Of a DNA stretch of 64,000 nt, positions 48,833-58,745 are shown piece by piece. Source of the stretch: Collinsella aerofaciens (lineage in GTDB: Bacteria; Actinomycetota; Coriobacteriia; Coriobacteriales; Coriobacteriaceae). Made by a program: the position numbers and the translations under genes. The notes below the pieces were generated by a model that searched no databases, was not told the DNA's origin, and saw only the letters and a list, made by a program, of their open reading frames with translations. The stretch covers positions 62,001 to 126,000 of the forward strand of contig NZ_JAQLFJ010000005.1 of the NCBI RefSeq assembly GCF_028206795.1. Direction: 5' to 3'. Position 1 is the first letter of the stretch. Each line of letters starts with the position of its first letter.

Positions 48833-50215
48833 ATGGCTGATACCGCATCTAAGCACATTGACATGACCACTGGCTCGCTGTGGCGCAATATTCCCCTGTT
48901 CGCTTTCCCCGTAGCCGCCACGAGCATCTTGGAGCAGTTGTCGAACCTCATCGCCACGGTCATCATCGGTAATTTCTCGGGCGACCAGGGAACCCTCGCC
49001 ATGGCGGCGGTCGGCTCCAATGTTCCGCTTACCAGTCTTATGCTCAACCTGTTTATTGGCATGTCGCTTGGCTCCAACGTGGTCATCGCCAACGCTATCG
49101 GCCGCAACGATCAGAACATGGTCAAACGCGCCGTCCATACCTCGATTTTAATGGCGCTCGTGGGCTTTGTCGTCATCGCACTGGGCGAGATCTTTGCCGA
49201 GCCCATGCTCGCCGCGCTCAACGTTCCCGCCGAAACCATGCCGCTCGCTTCGCTCTACCTACGCGTCTTTTTGCTCAGCATGCCCTCGATCTTGCTCTAC
49301 AACTTTGAGGCCGCGATCTTCCGCTCCGTCGGTATCACCCGCATGCCGTTGCAGGCGCTTGCCGTGTCCACCGTCCTCAACATTGGCCTGGACCTCATCT
49401 TTGTCCCCGTACTCCACTGGGGCGTCGCGGGCGTCGCCATCGCCACCGCCATCGCCTACACCGTCAGCGCCGTCACGCTCTTTGTCCGCCTGCTCAAGAC
49501 CGACTCCGTCGTTCGTGTCGCCCCGCGCGACCTGGCCATCGACCCCGTCGCCCTCAAGCGCATCGTCAGAATAGGCCTGCCCGCCGGCATCCAAAGCGCC
49601 GTCTTTGCCGTCGCCAACATCATTATCCAGTCCGCCATCAACAACCTGGGCACCGAGGTCATGGCGGCATCCAGCGCCGCTATGAGTCTGGAGTATGTGT
49701 GCTACAACCTGCTCAACAGCTTTAGCCAGGCCTGCACCACCTTTGTGGGACAAAACCACGGCGCTCGCCAGATCGACCGCTGCACCAAGACGCTCAAGGT
49801 CTGCCTGGTCGAAGGCGGCATCGTTGCGCTCACCACCATCGTCATCATCGTCGGCTTGGGGCGCGAGATCCTGGCGCTCTTCAACAGCGATCCCAACATC
49901 GTCTCGATCGGCTATATCCGCGTGTGCTCGATCTTCCCGGCATACGCCTTTAGCATGTTCTACGAAAACATGTCCGGTTACCTACGCGGCTTTGGCATCT
50001 CGCTTATGCCCGCCCTCATCACCATGATCTGCGTCTGCGGCATTCGCTTCTATTGGGTATTCTGCGTGTTCCCGCACTTCCGCACCTTTGCGAACATCAT
50101 GATGGTCTACCCCATCAGCCTGGGCACCACGGCGTTCTTTATGGTCGTGGCGGTATTGCTCTGTCACCCGGCACGCACCTATCGCGCCGCCCAAGTCAAA
50201 GCAACAGCCCGCTAA
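48833..50215 (+). CDS. MATE-family multidrug/metabolite exporter
   Basis: A 460-aa, 12-helix membrane protein of the MATE (NorM/DinF-like) family that exports cationic drugs or metabolites by Na+ or H+ antiport. Typical segments are GSLWRNIPLFAFPVAATSIL at the start, TSLMLNLFIGMSLGSNVVIA, FEAAIFRSVGITRMPLQAL, and the second-half repeat LKRIVRIGLPAGIQSAVFAV. GAGAG before ATG 48833 is a weak ribosome binding site. Substrate unknown. Confidence 0.9.
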   Translation: MADTASKHIDMTTGSLWRNIPLFAFPVAATSILEQLSNLIATVIIGNFSGDQGTLAMAAVGSNVPLTSLMLNLFIGMSLGSNVVIANAIGRNDQNMVKRAVHTSILMALVGFVVIALGEIFAEPMLAALNVPAETMPLASLYLRVFLLSMPSILLYNFEAAIFRSVGITRMPLQALAVSTVLNIGLDLIFVPVLHWGVAGVAIATAIAYTVSAVTLFVRLLKTDSVVRVAPRDLAIDPVALKRIVRIGLPAGIQSAVFAVANIIIQSAINNLGTEVMAASSAAMSLEYVCYNLLNSFSQACTTFVGQNHGARQIDRCTKTLKVCLVEGGIVALTTIVIIVGLGREILALFNSDPNIVSIGYIRVCSIFPAYAFSMFYENMSGYLRGFGISLMPALITMICVCGIRFYWVFCVFPHFRTFANIMMVYPISLGTTAFFMVVAVLLCHPARTYRAAQVKATAR

Positions 50216-50242
50216 ACACCGCGCCCAACGTCACGTCAGTCA

Positions 50243-51109
50243 TTAATTGACAATATGCGAGCTCATATAGTCGATAAAGCGCCTCGTGGCGATAGGCATG
50301 GTGTCCCAGCTGCGCCAGGCTGCCACCACGTCGCGCGAGGGAGCGTGCACGATGGGGCGCACGCAGATATCGGCCTTCATGCCCTCGACCGTACGACGGT
50401 AGAGCATGCTCACGCCAAGGCCTTCCTCCACCATCGCCATAATGGTGTAGTCGTCGGTGACCTCACTCGTCACATGCGGCGACAGCCCGTGCGCGGCAAA
50501 GGCATCGAGCACCAGACTCTGTTCGCCCTCATCCAGCAGCACAAACGGCTCGGACGCCAGGTCGGCGAGCGTCACCTTTTCCTTTGCCGTCAGCGGATGC
50601 GCGGTCGGCAGCAGCGCCACCAACTCGTCGTGATAGACCACGCGCTTCTGGAGCCCCGCGGTAAATCCGCGCGCCGTAAAGCAAAAGTCAACCACGCCAT
50701 CGTGCACCCACTGGGCGTTGCGCGTGTAATCGCCCTGCTTGAGGGCAAAGCGCACGCCCGGGTGCAGGGCCCCAAAGTCGCGAATCACGCGCGGCAGCAC
50801 GGTACGACTCACGTTGGTGAACGTCGCAATACGAATATCAGTCGAAGAGAGCCCCAGCAGCTCCTGGCGCTTGCCCTCAAGCTCGGCCTCGGCGGTCACA
50901 ATCTGGCGCAGGAACGGCAGGTACTGTTTGCCGTCGCGCGTAAGCGACACACCCTGCTTGCCGCGCTCGATAAGCGTGGTACCCAGCTCGCGCTCGAGCG
51001 CCTTGACGGCCTGGCTCACCGCGCTTTGTGTGTAGCCCAGCTCGTCCGCTGCACGTTTCAGACTGCCGCAATCGACCACCATACAAACAATCTGATACCG
51101 CGATGCCAT
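50243..51109 (-). CDS. LysR-family transcriptional regulator
   Basis: A 288-aa LysR protein. The winged helix reads YQIVCMVVDCGSLKRAADEL and YTQSAVSQAVKALERELGTT; the effector domain begins near TDIRIATFTNVSRTVLPRVI. GGAGG precedes the ATG. It is divergent from an EamA exporter 158 bp away, repeating the layout and the overall similarity of the pair at 15410-17297, which suggests duplication of a regulator/transporter module. Confidence 0.9.
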   Translation of the reverse strand: MASRYQIVCMVVDCGSLKRAADELGYTQSAVSQAVKALERELGTTLIERGKQGVSLTRDGKQYLPFLRQIVTAEAELEGKRQELLGLSSTDIRIATFTNVSRTVLPRVIRDFGALHPGVRFALKQGDYTRNAQWVHDGVVDFCFTARGFTAGLQKRVVYHDELVALLPTAHPLTAKEKVTLADLASEPFVLLDEGEQSLVLDAFAAHGLSPHVTSEVTDDYTIMAMVEEGLGVSMLYRRTVEGMKADICVRPIVHAPSRDVVAAWRSWDTMPIATRRFIDYMSSHIVN

Positions 51110-51267
51110 CGTGCCTCCACATCAATGCAGCCGTAAAACGTTTTGCCAGCGCTTTTCGCACCTACTTTAGCATTTCTTAATCATACTGAAGATACATTCG
51201 CTTTACTACATCCACATCTGAGAGCAGAATCCTTTGTGCGAAACCGTTCTGTAACAAAAGGAGTCCC

Positions 51268-52170
51268 ATGGATCGCAAAAAAGCAATCGCGCTCTCATTT
51301 TCCGTTCCCGTCGCATGGGGCTTTTCGTATCCCCTCATGAAGATCGGCATGGACAGCATGAACGCCACGAGCATCGTTGCGCTGCGCTGCATCATCGCCT
51401 TTGCGGCCTGTCTGCTGCTCTTCCACAAGCACGCGTTGCGCATCAACCGCGACCTTATGGTTCGCGCCGCCATCATCGGTGCCATCATGGCATCCGAGCT
51501 CACGTGCATGTGCCTGGGCTCCAGCCTCACCTCCGCCTCCACCGCCGGCTTTTTGCAGAGCCTGACAGTCGTAATCGTGCCGTTTGCCAACGCAGCCCTG
51601 CTGCGTCGCGCCCCCGAGCGCAAGGTGCTCGTCGGCACCGCCATCGTCACCTGCGGCATGCTGCTGCTCTCGGGCGCCGACTTTACCAGCCTGAATCCCG
51701 GCGCAATCATCATGCTGCTCTCGGCTTTTATCTATGCCAGCCACATTATCGTGGCCAAGCGCTTTGTCGAGGAAGTCGATCCGCTTGCTCTGGGCGTTTG
51801 GCAGCTGGGCTTCGGCGGCTTATTCTCGGGTATCGCCGCATTCACCTTTGGCGGTTTCACGCTTCCCGGCACGCCTAGCGAGATTGTCGTTGTCGTCGCG
51901 CTCGCACTCATCTGCTCTGCCTATGGCTTTATCACCCAAACGCTCGTGCAGCCCCACGTGCCTGCCGAGACCACCGGCTTCGCCTTCTCGCTCGAGCCGG
52001 TATGCTCCGCCGTCTTCTCGTTCTTCCTGGTCGGCGAGGTCCTCAGCCCCATCGCCTTCTTTGGCGCCGCCCTCATCCTCACCGGCGTCATGGTGGCAAC
52101 CGTCGAACTTCCGCACCTTCGCGCACATGGACAGGCTCGCGTGGCAGGAGCGCCCGAGCACGTCTCGTAG
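51268..52170 (+). CDS. EamA-family (DMT) transporter
   Basis: A 300-aa, ten-helix transporter with two EamA repeats (ALSFSVPVAWGFSYPLMKIG, TSASTAGFLQSLTVVIVPF; GFAFSLEPVCSAVFSFFLVG). AAAGGAG lies 5 nt before the ATG. Probably an exporter of amino acids or metabolites, controlled by the divergent LysR regulator. Substrate unknown. Confidence 0.9.
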   Translation: MDRKKAIALSFSVPVAWGFSYPLMKIGMDSMNATSIVALRCIIAFAACLLLFHKHALRINRDLMVRAAIIGAIMASELTCMCLGSSLTSASTAGFLQSLTVVIVPFANAALLRRAPERKVLVGTAIVTCGMLLLSGADFTSLNPGAIIMLLSAFIYASHIIVAKRFVEEVDPLALGVWQLGFGGLFSGIAAFTFGGFTLPGTPSEIVVVVALALICSAYGFITQTLVQPHVPAETTGFAFSLEPVCSAVFSFFLVGEVLSPIAFFGAALILTGVMVATVELPHLRAHGQARVAGAPEHVS

Positions 52171-52258
52171 ACCCCACTCCTCATACAGCCGTGGCATAAA
52201 GGCAACCGGTGCGCCTTTACAATAGATGTCAACAGAGCATCTGACGTAAAGGAGCCCC

Positions 52259-52984
52259 ATGGACGCCGCGACCCGCGACCGCAACATAGCAACTTGGTTG
52301 GGCGATGCGCCGCAGCCGGTACGTGACACTACGAACCAGCTGCTCGAGCGCATCGCCCTTTTGCGTGCCGAGCAAACCATCTACCCGGCACAAGACGACA
52401 TCCTCAATGCCCTCGCCTACACGCCGGCCGACCAGGTCAAGGTTGTCATCTTGGGTCAAGACCCCTATCACGGACCCAACCAGGCCATGGGACTGTCGTT
52501 CTCGGTCCCGGCGACGCAAACCAAGTTGCCGCCGAGCCTGCGCAACATCTATAAGGAGCTCAAAGCCGATCTGGGCTGCCCCATCCCCGCCACGGGAGAT
52601 CTAACGCCATGGGCACTGCAGGGCGTCCTGCTCCTCAACACTACGCTCACCGTGCGCGAGCATGCCGCGAACTCGCACGCCAAGCTGGGCTGGAGCGCGC
52701 TCACCGACTACGTTATCGAACGCTGCTGCCAGCTGCCCCAGCCGGTCGTCTTTTTGGCATGGGGCCGCTTTGCCCAGCAGATGGTCGAAGGCAAGCTCGC
52801 CGCGACCGGCGCGGGCAAGGCAACCGGCAAGTTCTGCCTGGCCTCCACGCACCCCTCGCCGCTTTCGGCCAACCGTGCCACGGCAGAACTCCCCGCTTTT
52901 ATGGGATCGCGCCCCTTCTCGGCAGCCAATCGGCTACTCGAGCAGCACGGCTCGACCCCCGTCAACTGGACTTGCCTCGGCTAA
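52259..52984 (+). CDS. ung: uracil-DNA glycosylase, family 1
   Basis: Removes uracil from DNA as the first step of base-excision repair. The 241-aa protein has the family 1 motifs VVILGQDPYHGPNQAMGLSF (catalytic Asp and the water-activating loop) and STHPSPLSANRA (His and leucine intercalation loop), plus LLLNTTLTV. AAAGGAG precedes the ATG. It stands alone and ends at a bidirectional terminator. Confidence 0.96.
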   Translation: MDAATRDRNIATWLGDAPQPVRDTTNQLLERIALLRAEQTIYPAQDDILNALAYTPADQVKVVILGQDPYHGPNQAMGLSFSVPATQTKLPPSLRNIYKELKADLGCPIPATGDLTPWALQGVLLLNTTLTVREHAANSHAKLGWSALTDYVIERCCQLPQPVVFLAWGRFAQQMVEGKLAATGAGKATGKFCLASTHPSPLSANRATAELPAFMGSRPFSAANRLLEQHGSTPVNWTCLG

Positions 52985-52999
52985 AAATCGATACATCAA

Positions 53000-53033
53000 A
53001 AACGCGCCCGACGGCTTTCCATCGGGCGCGTTT
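53000..53033. terminator. terminator between convergent ung and SDR genes
   Basis: AAACGCGCCCGA and TCGGGCGCGTTT form a 12-bp stem around 10 nt, with A and T flanks on both sides. Confidence 0.85.
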
Positions 53034-53034
53034 C

Positions 53035-53715
53035 CTATTCGGGCCAAATAAATTGTGTGCGGCCGGCCTCACCGCCGTCAATGAGCAGACTCTGCCCGGT
53101 CATAAACCGGTTGGTCACGCCCACAAAGTAGATCCACTCGGCGATCTCTTGGGCGGTGGCCCAGCGCTTGAGCGGCGTGAGCTCCATAATCTGGCTCCAC
53201 AGGTGCTCGTCCTCCATCACGCAACGGTTGAGCGGCGTGATGACGCCACCCGGGTCCACGCTGTTGGCAATGGCCTGCGGTGCCAAGCGGTTTGCAAGGT
53301 TTTTGGTGTAGGCGATAACGCCGCCCTTGCTGGCGGCATAGGCGGGAAACTCCGACCCCGTATGGCCGCTCGCCGACCCCACATTGACCACTGATTTGAT
53401 AGCCGGCGCCGGCTTGGCGGCAAGCCCCTCCCCCACAAAGGCATAGCGCTCGGTCACGTTGATGGTGCCCGTTAGGTTGGCAGCGATGTCGTCGGCCGAA
53501 TCCTGCGTGCCGGCAACGTTCACGATCACCTGGGGCTCAAGGTCGTCTGGAAACGAGTCCGGCTCGCGGACATCAACGATCAGATGACGGTAGCGCTCGT
53601 GCTCGACGGCCGCCGGCAGCAGATCAAAGCCCACGACCTCGTGGCCCTCGTCCAAAAAGCGCTGCACGCACGCGGCTCCGATACCGCCCGAAGTGCCCGT
53701 GATCAAAACCCGCAT
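53035..53715 (-). CDS. short-chain dehydrogenase/reductase
   Basis: A 226-aa classical SDR. The cofactor loop is LITGTSGGIGAACVQRFL, with NVAG for the central strand, Ser in VGSASGHTG, and the catalytic YAASKGG. DPGGVITPLN and LLIDGG follow the family end. The Asp in VGFDLLP after strand 2 favours NAD over NADP. The substrate is unknown. AAGGAG precedes the ATG. It starts 9 nt after the VUT transporter stop, so both are one operon. Confidence 0.9.
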   Translation of the reverse strand: MRVLITGTSGGIGAACVQRFLDEGHEVVGFDLLPAAVEHERYRHLIVDVREPDSFPDDLEPQVIVNVAGTQDSADDIAANLTGTINVTERYAFVGEGLAAKPAPAIKSVVNVGSASGHTGSEFPAYAASKGGVIAYTKNLANRLAPQAIANSVDPGGVITPLNRCVMEDEHLWSQIMELTPLKRWATAQEIAEWIYFVGVTNRFMTGQSLLIDGGEAGRTQFIWPE

Positions 53716-53724
53716 ACTTGCTCC

Positions 53725-54447
53725 TTAGGCGGTTGCGTGGCGCTCGAGGTACTCAGCACCCACATTCTCGCGCTCCCAGCCGCGCACGACCTTGTAGCCC
53801 ACGGGGCTCAGGAAGACCTCGCACAGCAGCTCGGCGACGGCGCCCGTCAGCGAGCACATAACGACCTGCACCCAGGTCCAGCCAAAGAACGTGTGGCTCA
53901 CCACAATGGCAAAGACCAGGTTGTCGATAAACTGACCGATGCCCGTGGACACATAGGAGCGGAAGGCAAAGCTCGCAAAGTTATTCTTTTTGAGCATACG
54001 GCCGAGCGACTGGTTGAGCGTGGAGTTAACCACGGCAGAAACGAGCATTGCCAACGAAGAGCCCAGTACCACGTACCAGGTGCCGCCGATGGTGGCGTTA
54101 AGGGCGGCGTTGACCTCGATCATACCCGTGTCGTAGTAGGCACCCCACATGCCGGGCGTGAGCGAGCATGCCCAAAAGCACAGGCTCACGGCCAGGTTAA
54201 CCAGCAGCGCGAGGATAGAGATTTTGATGGATGCCTTGGCGCCAAAGCGCTTGCAGATCATGTCCTGGCACAAAAACGAAACCCAGCTCACCACAAAGCC
54301 GCAGTCGAGCGCCAGATACGGCAGGCTGATAAGCTCTTTGTTGGCCAGCAGGTTCATCATGATGACGCTCACGAAAAACAGCGAAACCGTTGCCGCGGGA
54401 ATGCTCCGCAACAGGACCTTGTAGTCCTCCATGACCTTCTTGATCAT
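53725..54447 (-). CDS. VUT-family transporter, probable queuosine-precursor importer (YhhQ-like)
   Basis: A 240-aa membrane protein with about six helices of the YhhQ/COG1738 (VUT) family. Recognisable segments are VSVIMMNLLANKELISLPYL, FLCQDMICKRFGAKASIKIS, LGSSLAMLVSAVVNSTLNQS and GQFIDNLVFAIVVSHTFFGW. Members import queuine or preQ precursors for tRNA modification. AAAGGAG lies 8 nt before the ATG. The leader contains a hairpin with an A-rich tail that could be a riboswitch. The downstream SDR is co-transcribed. Confidence 0.82.
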   Translation of the reverse strand: MIKKVMEDYKVLLRSIPAATVSLFFVSVIMMNLLANKELISLPYLALDCGFVVSWVSFLCQDMICKRFGAKASIKISILALLVNLAVSLCFWACSLTPGMWGAYYDTGMIEVNAALNATIGGTWYVVLGSSLAMLVSAVVNSTLNQSLGRMLKKNNFASFAFRSYVSTGIGQFIDNLVFAIVVSHTFFGWTWVQVVMCSLTGAVAELLCEVFLSPVGYKVVRGWERENVGAEYLERHATA

Positions 54448-54454
54448 TATGTAC

Positions 54455-54503
54455 TCCTTTGGTTTTAGGTTTAACGAGCAGGATATCGGACCCGAACTGC
54501 TCG
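54455..54503 (-). promoter_or_regulatory. leader hairpin upstream of the VUT transporter
   Basis: On the minus strand CGAGCAG and CTGCTCG form a 7-bp stem around a 15-nt loop containing GGGTCC, followed by TTAAACCTAAAACC and then the AAAGGAG site. The layout (stem, loop able to pair with an A-rich tail next to the ribosome binding site) recalls small preQ1 riboswitches, but the conserved loop is not an obvious match. Confidence 0.35.
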
Positions 54504-54603
54504 GCCGCCCCGGTCTTGAGGCGACGGTGGGTATGATAGCCGCTCACACGGCAGCAGGCAAGCGAACGGCGCGACAGCCCCGCAGGGCCACCGCGCCGGT
54601 GCG

Positions 54604-56217
<1,614 letters not shown>

Positions 56218-56352
56218 GCGGATCCTTTCTTGCATTGAGTGCATTACGTCGTTGTAACCGCACTATTGTAGCCGCGAAACCTCGCCATAGGGCACCTATC
56301 AGGACAAATTCATCAGCTGAGCTCGCCGTGCGCCGGGCAGCCGCCTCAAGGA

Positions 56353-56573
56353 TTGTCTCGATCTGTAACAGTAAGACGGGTTTTGAGCCCCTACCTGTTA
56401 CAGATCGAGACAAACTGGCAGGCCCGCCGGCACAATCTCAATCTGTAACATCTAGCCGCCCAAATCAGGTCTAACTGTTACAAATCGAGATAAACAGGAA
56501 GGCAGGGAGCCAATGTCTCAATCTGTAACAGCAGGCGACCCGAAACGGATCCAGGTGTTACAGATTGAGATTG
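56353..56573. repeat. array of six alternating 17-19-bp repeats (three tandem hairpins)
   Basis: TGTCTCRATCTGTAACA appears in + orientation at about 56354, 56434 and 56514, and in - orientation at about 56395, 56477 and 56556. Starts are roughly 40 nt apart, and each +/- pair is a hairpin (first pair is a perfect 19-bp inverted repeat at 56353-56371/56395-56413). The period of one hairpin plus linker is 80-81 bp. Loops and linkers differ in sequence. It fills the 480-bp gap between prfC and the GntR gene; no ORF is there. Confidence 0.85.
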
Positions 56574-56618
56574 TTGTGGAGCAAGCGCGGCACTGGCGGG
56601 CTATTCCACATTTAGCTC

Positions 56619-56669
56619 TTGTGTAACTGTGCATAGTGTATATATACTGTGCTTACCGGTTATATACAC
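56619..56669 (+). promoter_or_regulatory. promoter and YtrA-type operator of the GntR-ABC operon
   Basis: TTGTGT (56619-56624) and TATACT (56643-56648), 18 nt apart, make a promoter. The -10 lies within GTGTATATA-N16-TATATACAC (56636-56669), a perfect inverted repeat of the kind bound by YtrA-subfamily GntR repressors. The gene behind it encodes such a repressor, so this is probably autoregulation. Confidence 0.7.
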
Positions 56670-56696
56670 GTGTAGCCCAACAGCTAAGGAGCCGCT

Positions 56697-57077
56697 GTGG
56701 ACATCATCCTATCCAATTCGAGCGACAAGCCCATCTACGAGCAGATAACCTCGCAAGTCAAAGCTCAGATCCTTTCGGGCACGCTCGCGGCGGGAGCCAA
56801 ACTCCCCAGTATCCGTGCACTCGCGAGCGATCTTGGCGTGAGTGTCATCACCACCAAGCGCGCCTACGCCGACCTGGAGCAACTCGGCTTCATCTGCACC
56901 GTGCAGGGCAAGGGCTGTTTTGTCGCCGAGGGCAACCAGGAGCTCTTGCGCGAAAACCAGCTCTGCCATATCGAAGAACTGCTTGCGAAAGCGGCGAGCC
57001 AAGCCGAAGCCCTGGGCGTTACGCGCGACAAGCTGCACGAGATGCTCGACCTGGTAGCCCCCGAAACCATGCAGTAG
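56697..57077 (+). CDS. GntR-family repressor, YtrA type
   Basis: A 126-aa YtrA-subfamily regulator. The winged helix covers residues 8-75 (KPIYEQITSQVKAQILSGTL, KLPSIRALASDLGVSVITTK, GKGCFVAEG), followed by a short helical dimerisation tail. The short length and the linked ABC transporter are typical of YtrA. GTG at 56697 follows AAGGAG by 5 nt. The promoter contains a matching operator. Such operons usually respond to cell-envelope stress or antibiotics. Confidence 0.92.
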   Translation: MDIILSNSSDKPIYEQITSQVKAQILSGTLAAGAKLPSIRALASDLGVSVITTKRAYADLEQLGFICTVQGKGCFVAEGNQELLRENQLCHIEELLAKAASQAEALGVTRDKLHEMLDLVAPETMQ

Positions 57078-57100
57078 CCATCTGCAAGAAAGGCTATACC

Positions 57101-57982
57101 ATGCAAAACCTTTTAGAACTCAAAGGCATCTCACGCCGTGTGAGCGACCGTTTTTCGTTGCGAGTGGTCACACTCGCCGTGGAGCCCGGCCAGATCGTTG
57201 GCTTTGTGGGCGCAAATGGCGCCGGCAAGACGACGACCATTCGCGCCGCGCTTGGGCTTATAAAGCTCGATGCCGGCGAGGTGCATCTGCTTGGACAGCG
57301 CTGCGACGCCAACGCGCCCGACGAGACGCAGCGCCACCTGCGCTCCCGCATCGGGCTTGTCCTGGACACGTGTCCCTTCCCCTCCACGCTCAAGGTGGGC
57401 CAGGTCGAGAGGCTCGTAGGCCCGGCATACCCCACGTGGAGCTGCGAAACGTTCGCCGGATTCATCGACCGATTTGGCCTCGATCCCAAGACGAAGGTCA
57501 AGGACCTCTCCCGCGGCATGGGCATGAAGCTGCAGCTCGCCTGTGCGCTCAGTCACAATGCTAAGCTGCTCGTTTTGGACGAAGCCACCGCGGGCCTCGA
57601 TCCCATGGCGCGCGAGGAACTGCTCGACGAGTTGCTTGCCTTTGTCGCCGACGGCCAGCACAGCGTGCTGCTCTCAAGCCACATTACATCCGACCTCGAT
57701 CGCACTGCCGACCGCGTCATCTGCATCGATAACGGCTCGATTGTGTTTGACCTGCCGCGCGAGGACATTACCGACCGAGCCGGCATCGCCCACTGCACCC
57801 AAGCACAGGCGTCCGAGCTCATGGCTTGCGTCGAAGGCGCCCGTGCCGCCCACCACGCCTATAGCGTGGACGTGCTCGTGCCCAACCGTCGTGAGGCGCT
57901 CGAGGCCTTCCCCGAGATTCCCTGCGACCGGGCAACAATTGATGACTATCTTCGCCTCATGCTGAAAGGGGCTTCGAAATGA
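57101..57982 (+). CDS. ABC transporter ATP-binding protein
   Basis: A 293-aa ATPase of the YtrB/BcrA class. Walker A is GFVGANGAGKTTTIRAALGL, the signature is LSRGMGMKLQLACAL (a variant of LSGGQ common in this class), and Walker B is LLVLDEATAGLDP, then HSVLLSSHIT with the switch His. A C-terminal extension of about 70 aa follows. AAGAAAGG precedes the ATG. It lies between the GntR repressor and the permease, with which it overlaps by 4 nt. Confidence 0.92.
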   Translation: MQNLLELKGISRRVSDRFSLRVVTLAVEPGQIVGFVGANGAGKTTTIRAALGLIKLDAGEVHLLGQRCDANAPDETQRHLRSRIGLVLDTCPFPSTLKVGQVERLVGPAYPTWSCETFAGFIDRFGLDPKTKVKDLSRGMGMKLQLACALSHNAKLLVLDEATAGLDPMAREELLDELLAFVADGQHSVLLSSHITSDLDRTADRVICIDNGSIVFDLPREDITDRAGIAHCTQAQASELMACVEGARAAHHAYSVDVLVPNRREALEAFPEIPCDRATIDDYLRLMLKGASK

Positions 57983-58677
57983 AACGCGCCTTTATGTCTG
58001 AGCTCGCCATCGTCCGCACGCTTGTCCCGAGCATCGCGGGCGTCGGCCTGTTCATCTTCGTCGTACTGACCCTCGCCAACGCATCGGATGGCGATTCCGG
58101 TATGAGCGCCGGCGCCTGTGCGGTCAGTGCCATGTCGCCCATCGTGGTCATGAACTCGCTGGCCGGCTACGACAATCAAAACGGATGGGAGCGCTATCGG
58201 GCAACGCTGCCCCTCTCGCGCAAAGACATCATCTGTGCACGCTACCTGAGCATCATTGTCTTCTCGGCCGTCATGGCGTGCGCCGCCGCGCTTCTGAGCA
58301 TCGTCTCCATCCCGCTCTTCAACAGCGTGGGTATCCCCTCGACGGGACAGACCGTCTTTGAGACCGCAATCGCTTCGACCGCGTCCATGCTCATTTCCCT
58401 CATGATGGTGTTTCTGGCACAGCCGCTGTTCTTTCGATTTGGACACATGGAGGCGCTGCGCCTTTCCGTCGGCCTGTTTGCCCTGCTCGGATGCCTTGCC
58501 ATGGCCACACTGAGCTCCTCCAACCCCATCAGCAACTGGCTCATGTCGATTGCTGGGGCGGATCCCGATCCCGCCGTCCTCGGCTGCCTGTGCGCAGGAA
58601 TTGCCGTACTGGCCCTCGTGCTCTTTGCACTTAGTTGCGCCATCAGTACCAAGGTCTATCGAGCACGCGACCTGTAG
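57979..58677 (+). CDS. ABC-2 type transporter permease
   Basis: A 232-aa membrane protein with about six helices (LVPSIAGVGLFIFVVLTLAN, YLSIIVFSAVMACAAALLSI, SMLISLMMVFLAQPLFFRFG, AGIAVLALVLFALSCAISTK). The loop YDNQNGWERYRATLPLSRKD matches ABC-2 permeases of the YtrC/bacitracin-export type. The ATG overlaps the ATPase stop (ATGA). With the ATPase it forms one exporter or envelope-stress transporter. Confidence 0.88.
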   Translation: MKRAFMSELAIVRTLVPSIAGVGLFIFVVLTLANASDGDSGMSAGACAVSAMSPIVVMNSLAGYDNQNGWERYRATLPLSRKDIICARYLSIIVFSAVMACAAALLSIVSIPLFNSVGIPSTGQTVFETAIASTASMLISLMMVFLAQPLFFRFGHMEALRLSVGLFALLGCLAMATLSSSNPISNWLMSIAGADPDPAVLGCLCAGIAVLALVLFALSCAISTKVYRARDL

Positions 58678-58745
58678 GCAAGCGCGGTATCATCGGGCAT
58701 GCGCCGCAGATCTGGCGCGGTCTTTTATGAGGAGGCGCTCAACCC

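Noticed and set aside
56353..56573. CRISPR array
   Set aside because: Units alternate in orientation, are only 17-19 bp, and number six; there is no constant direct repeat and no cas gene in the window.
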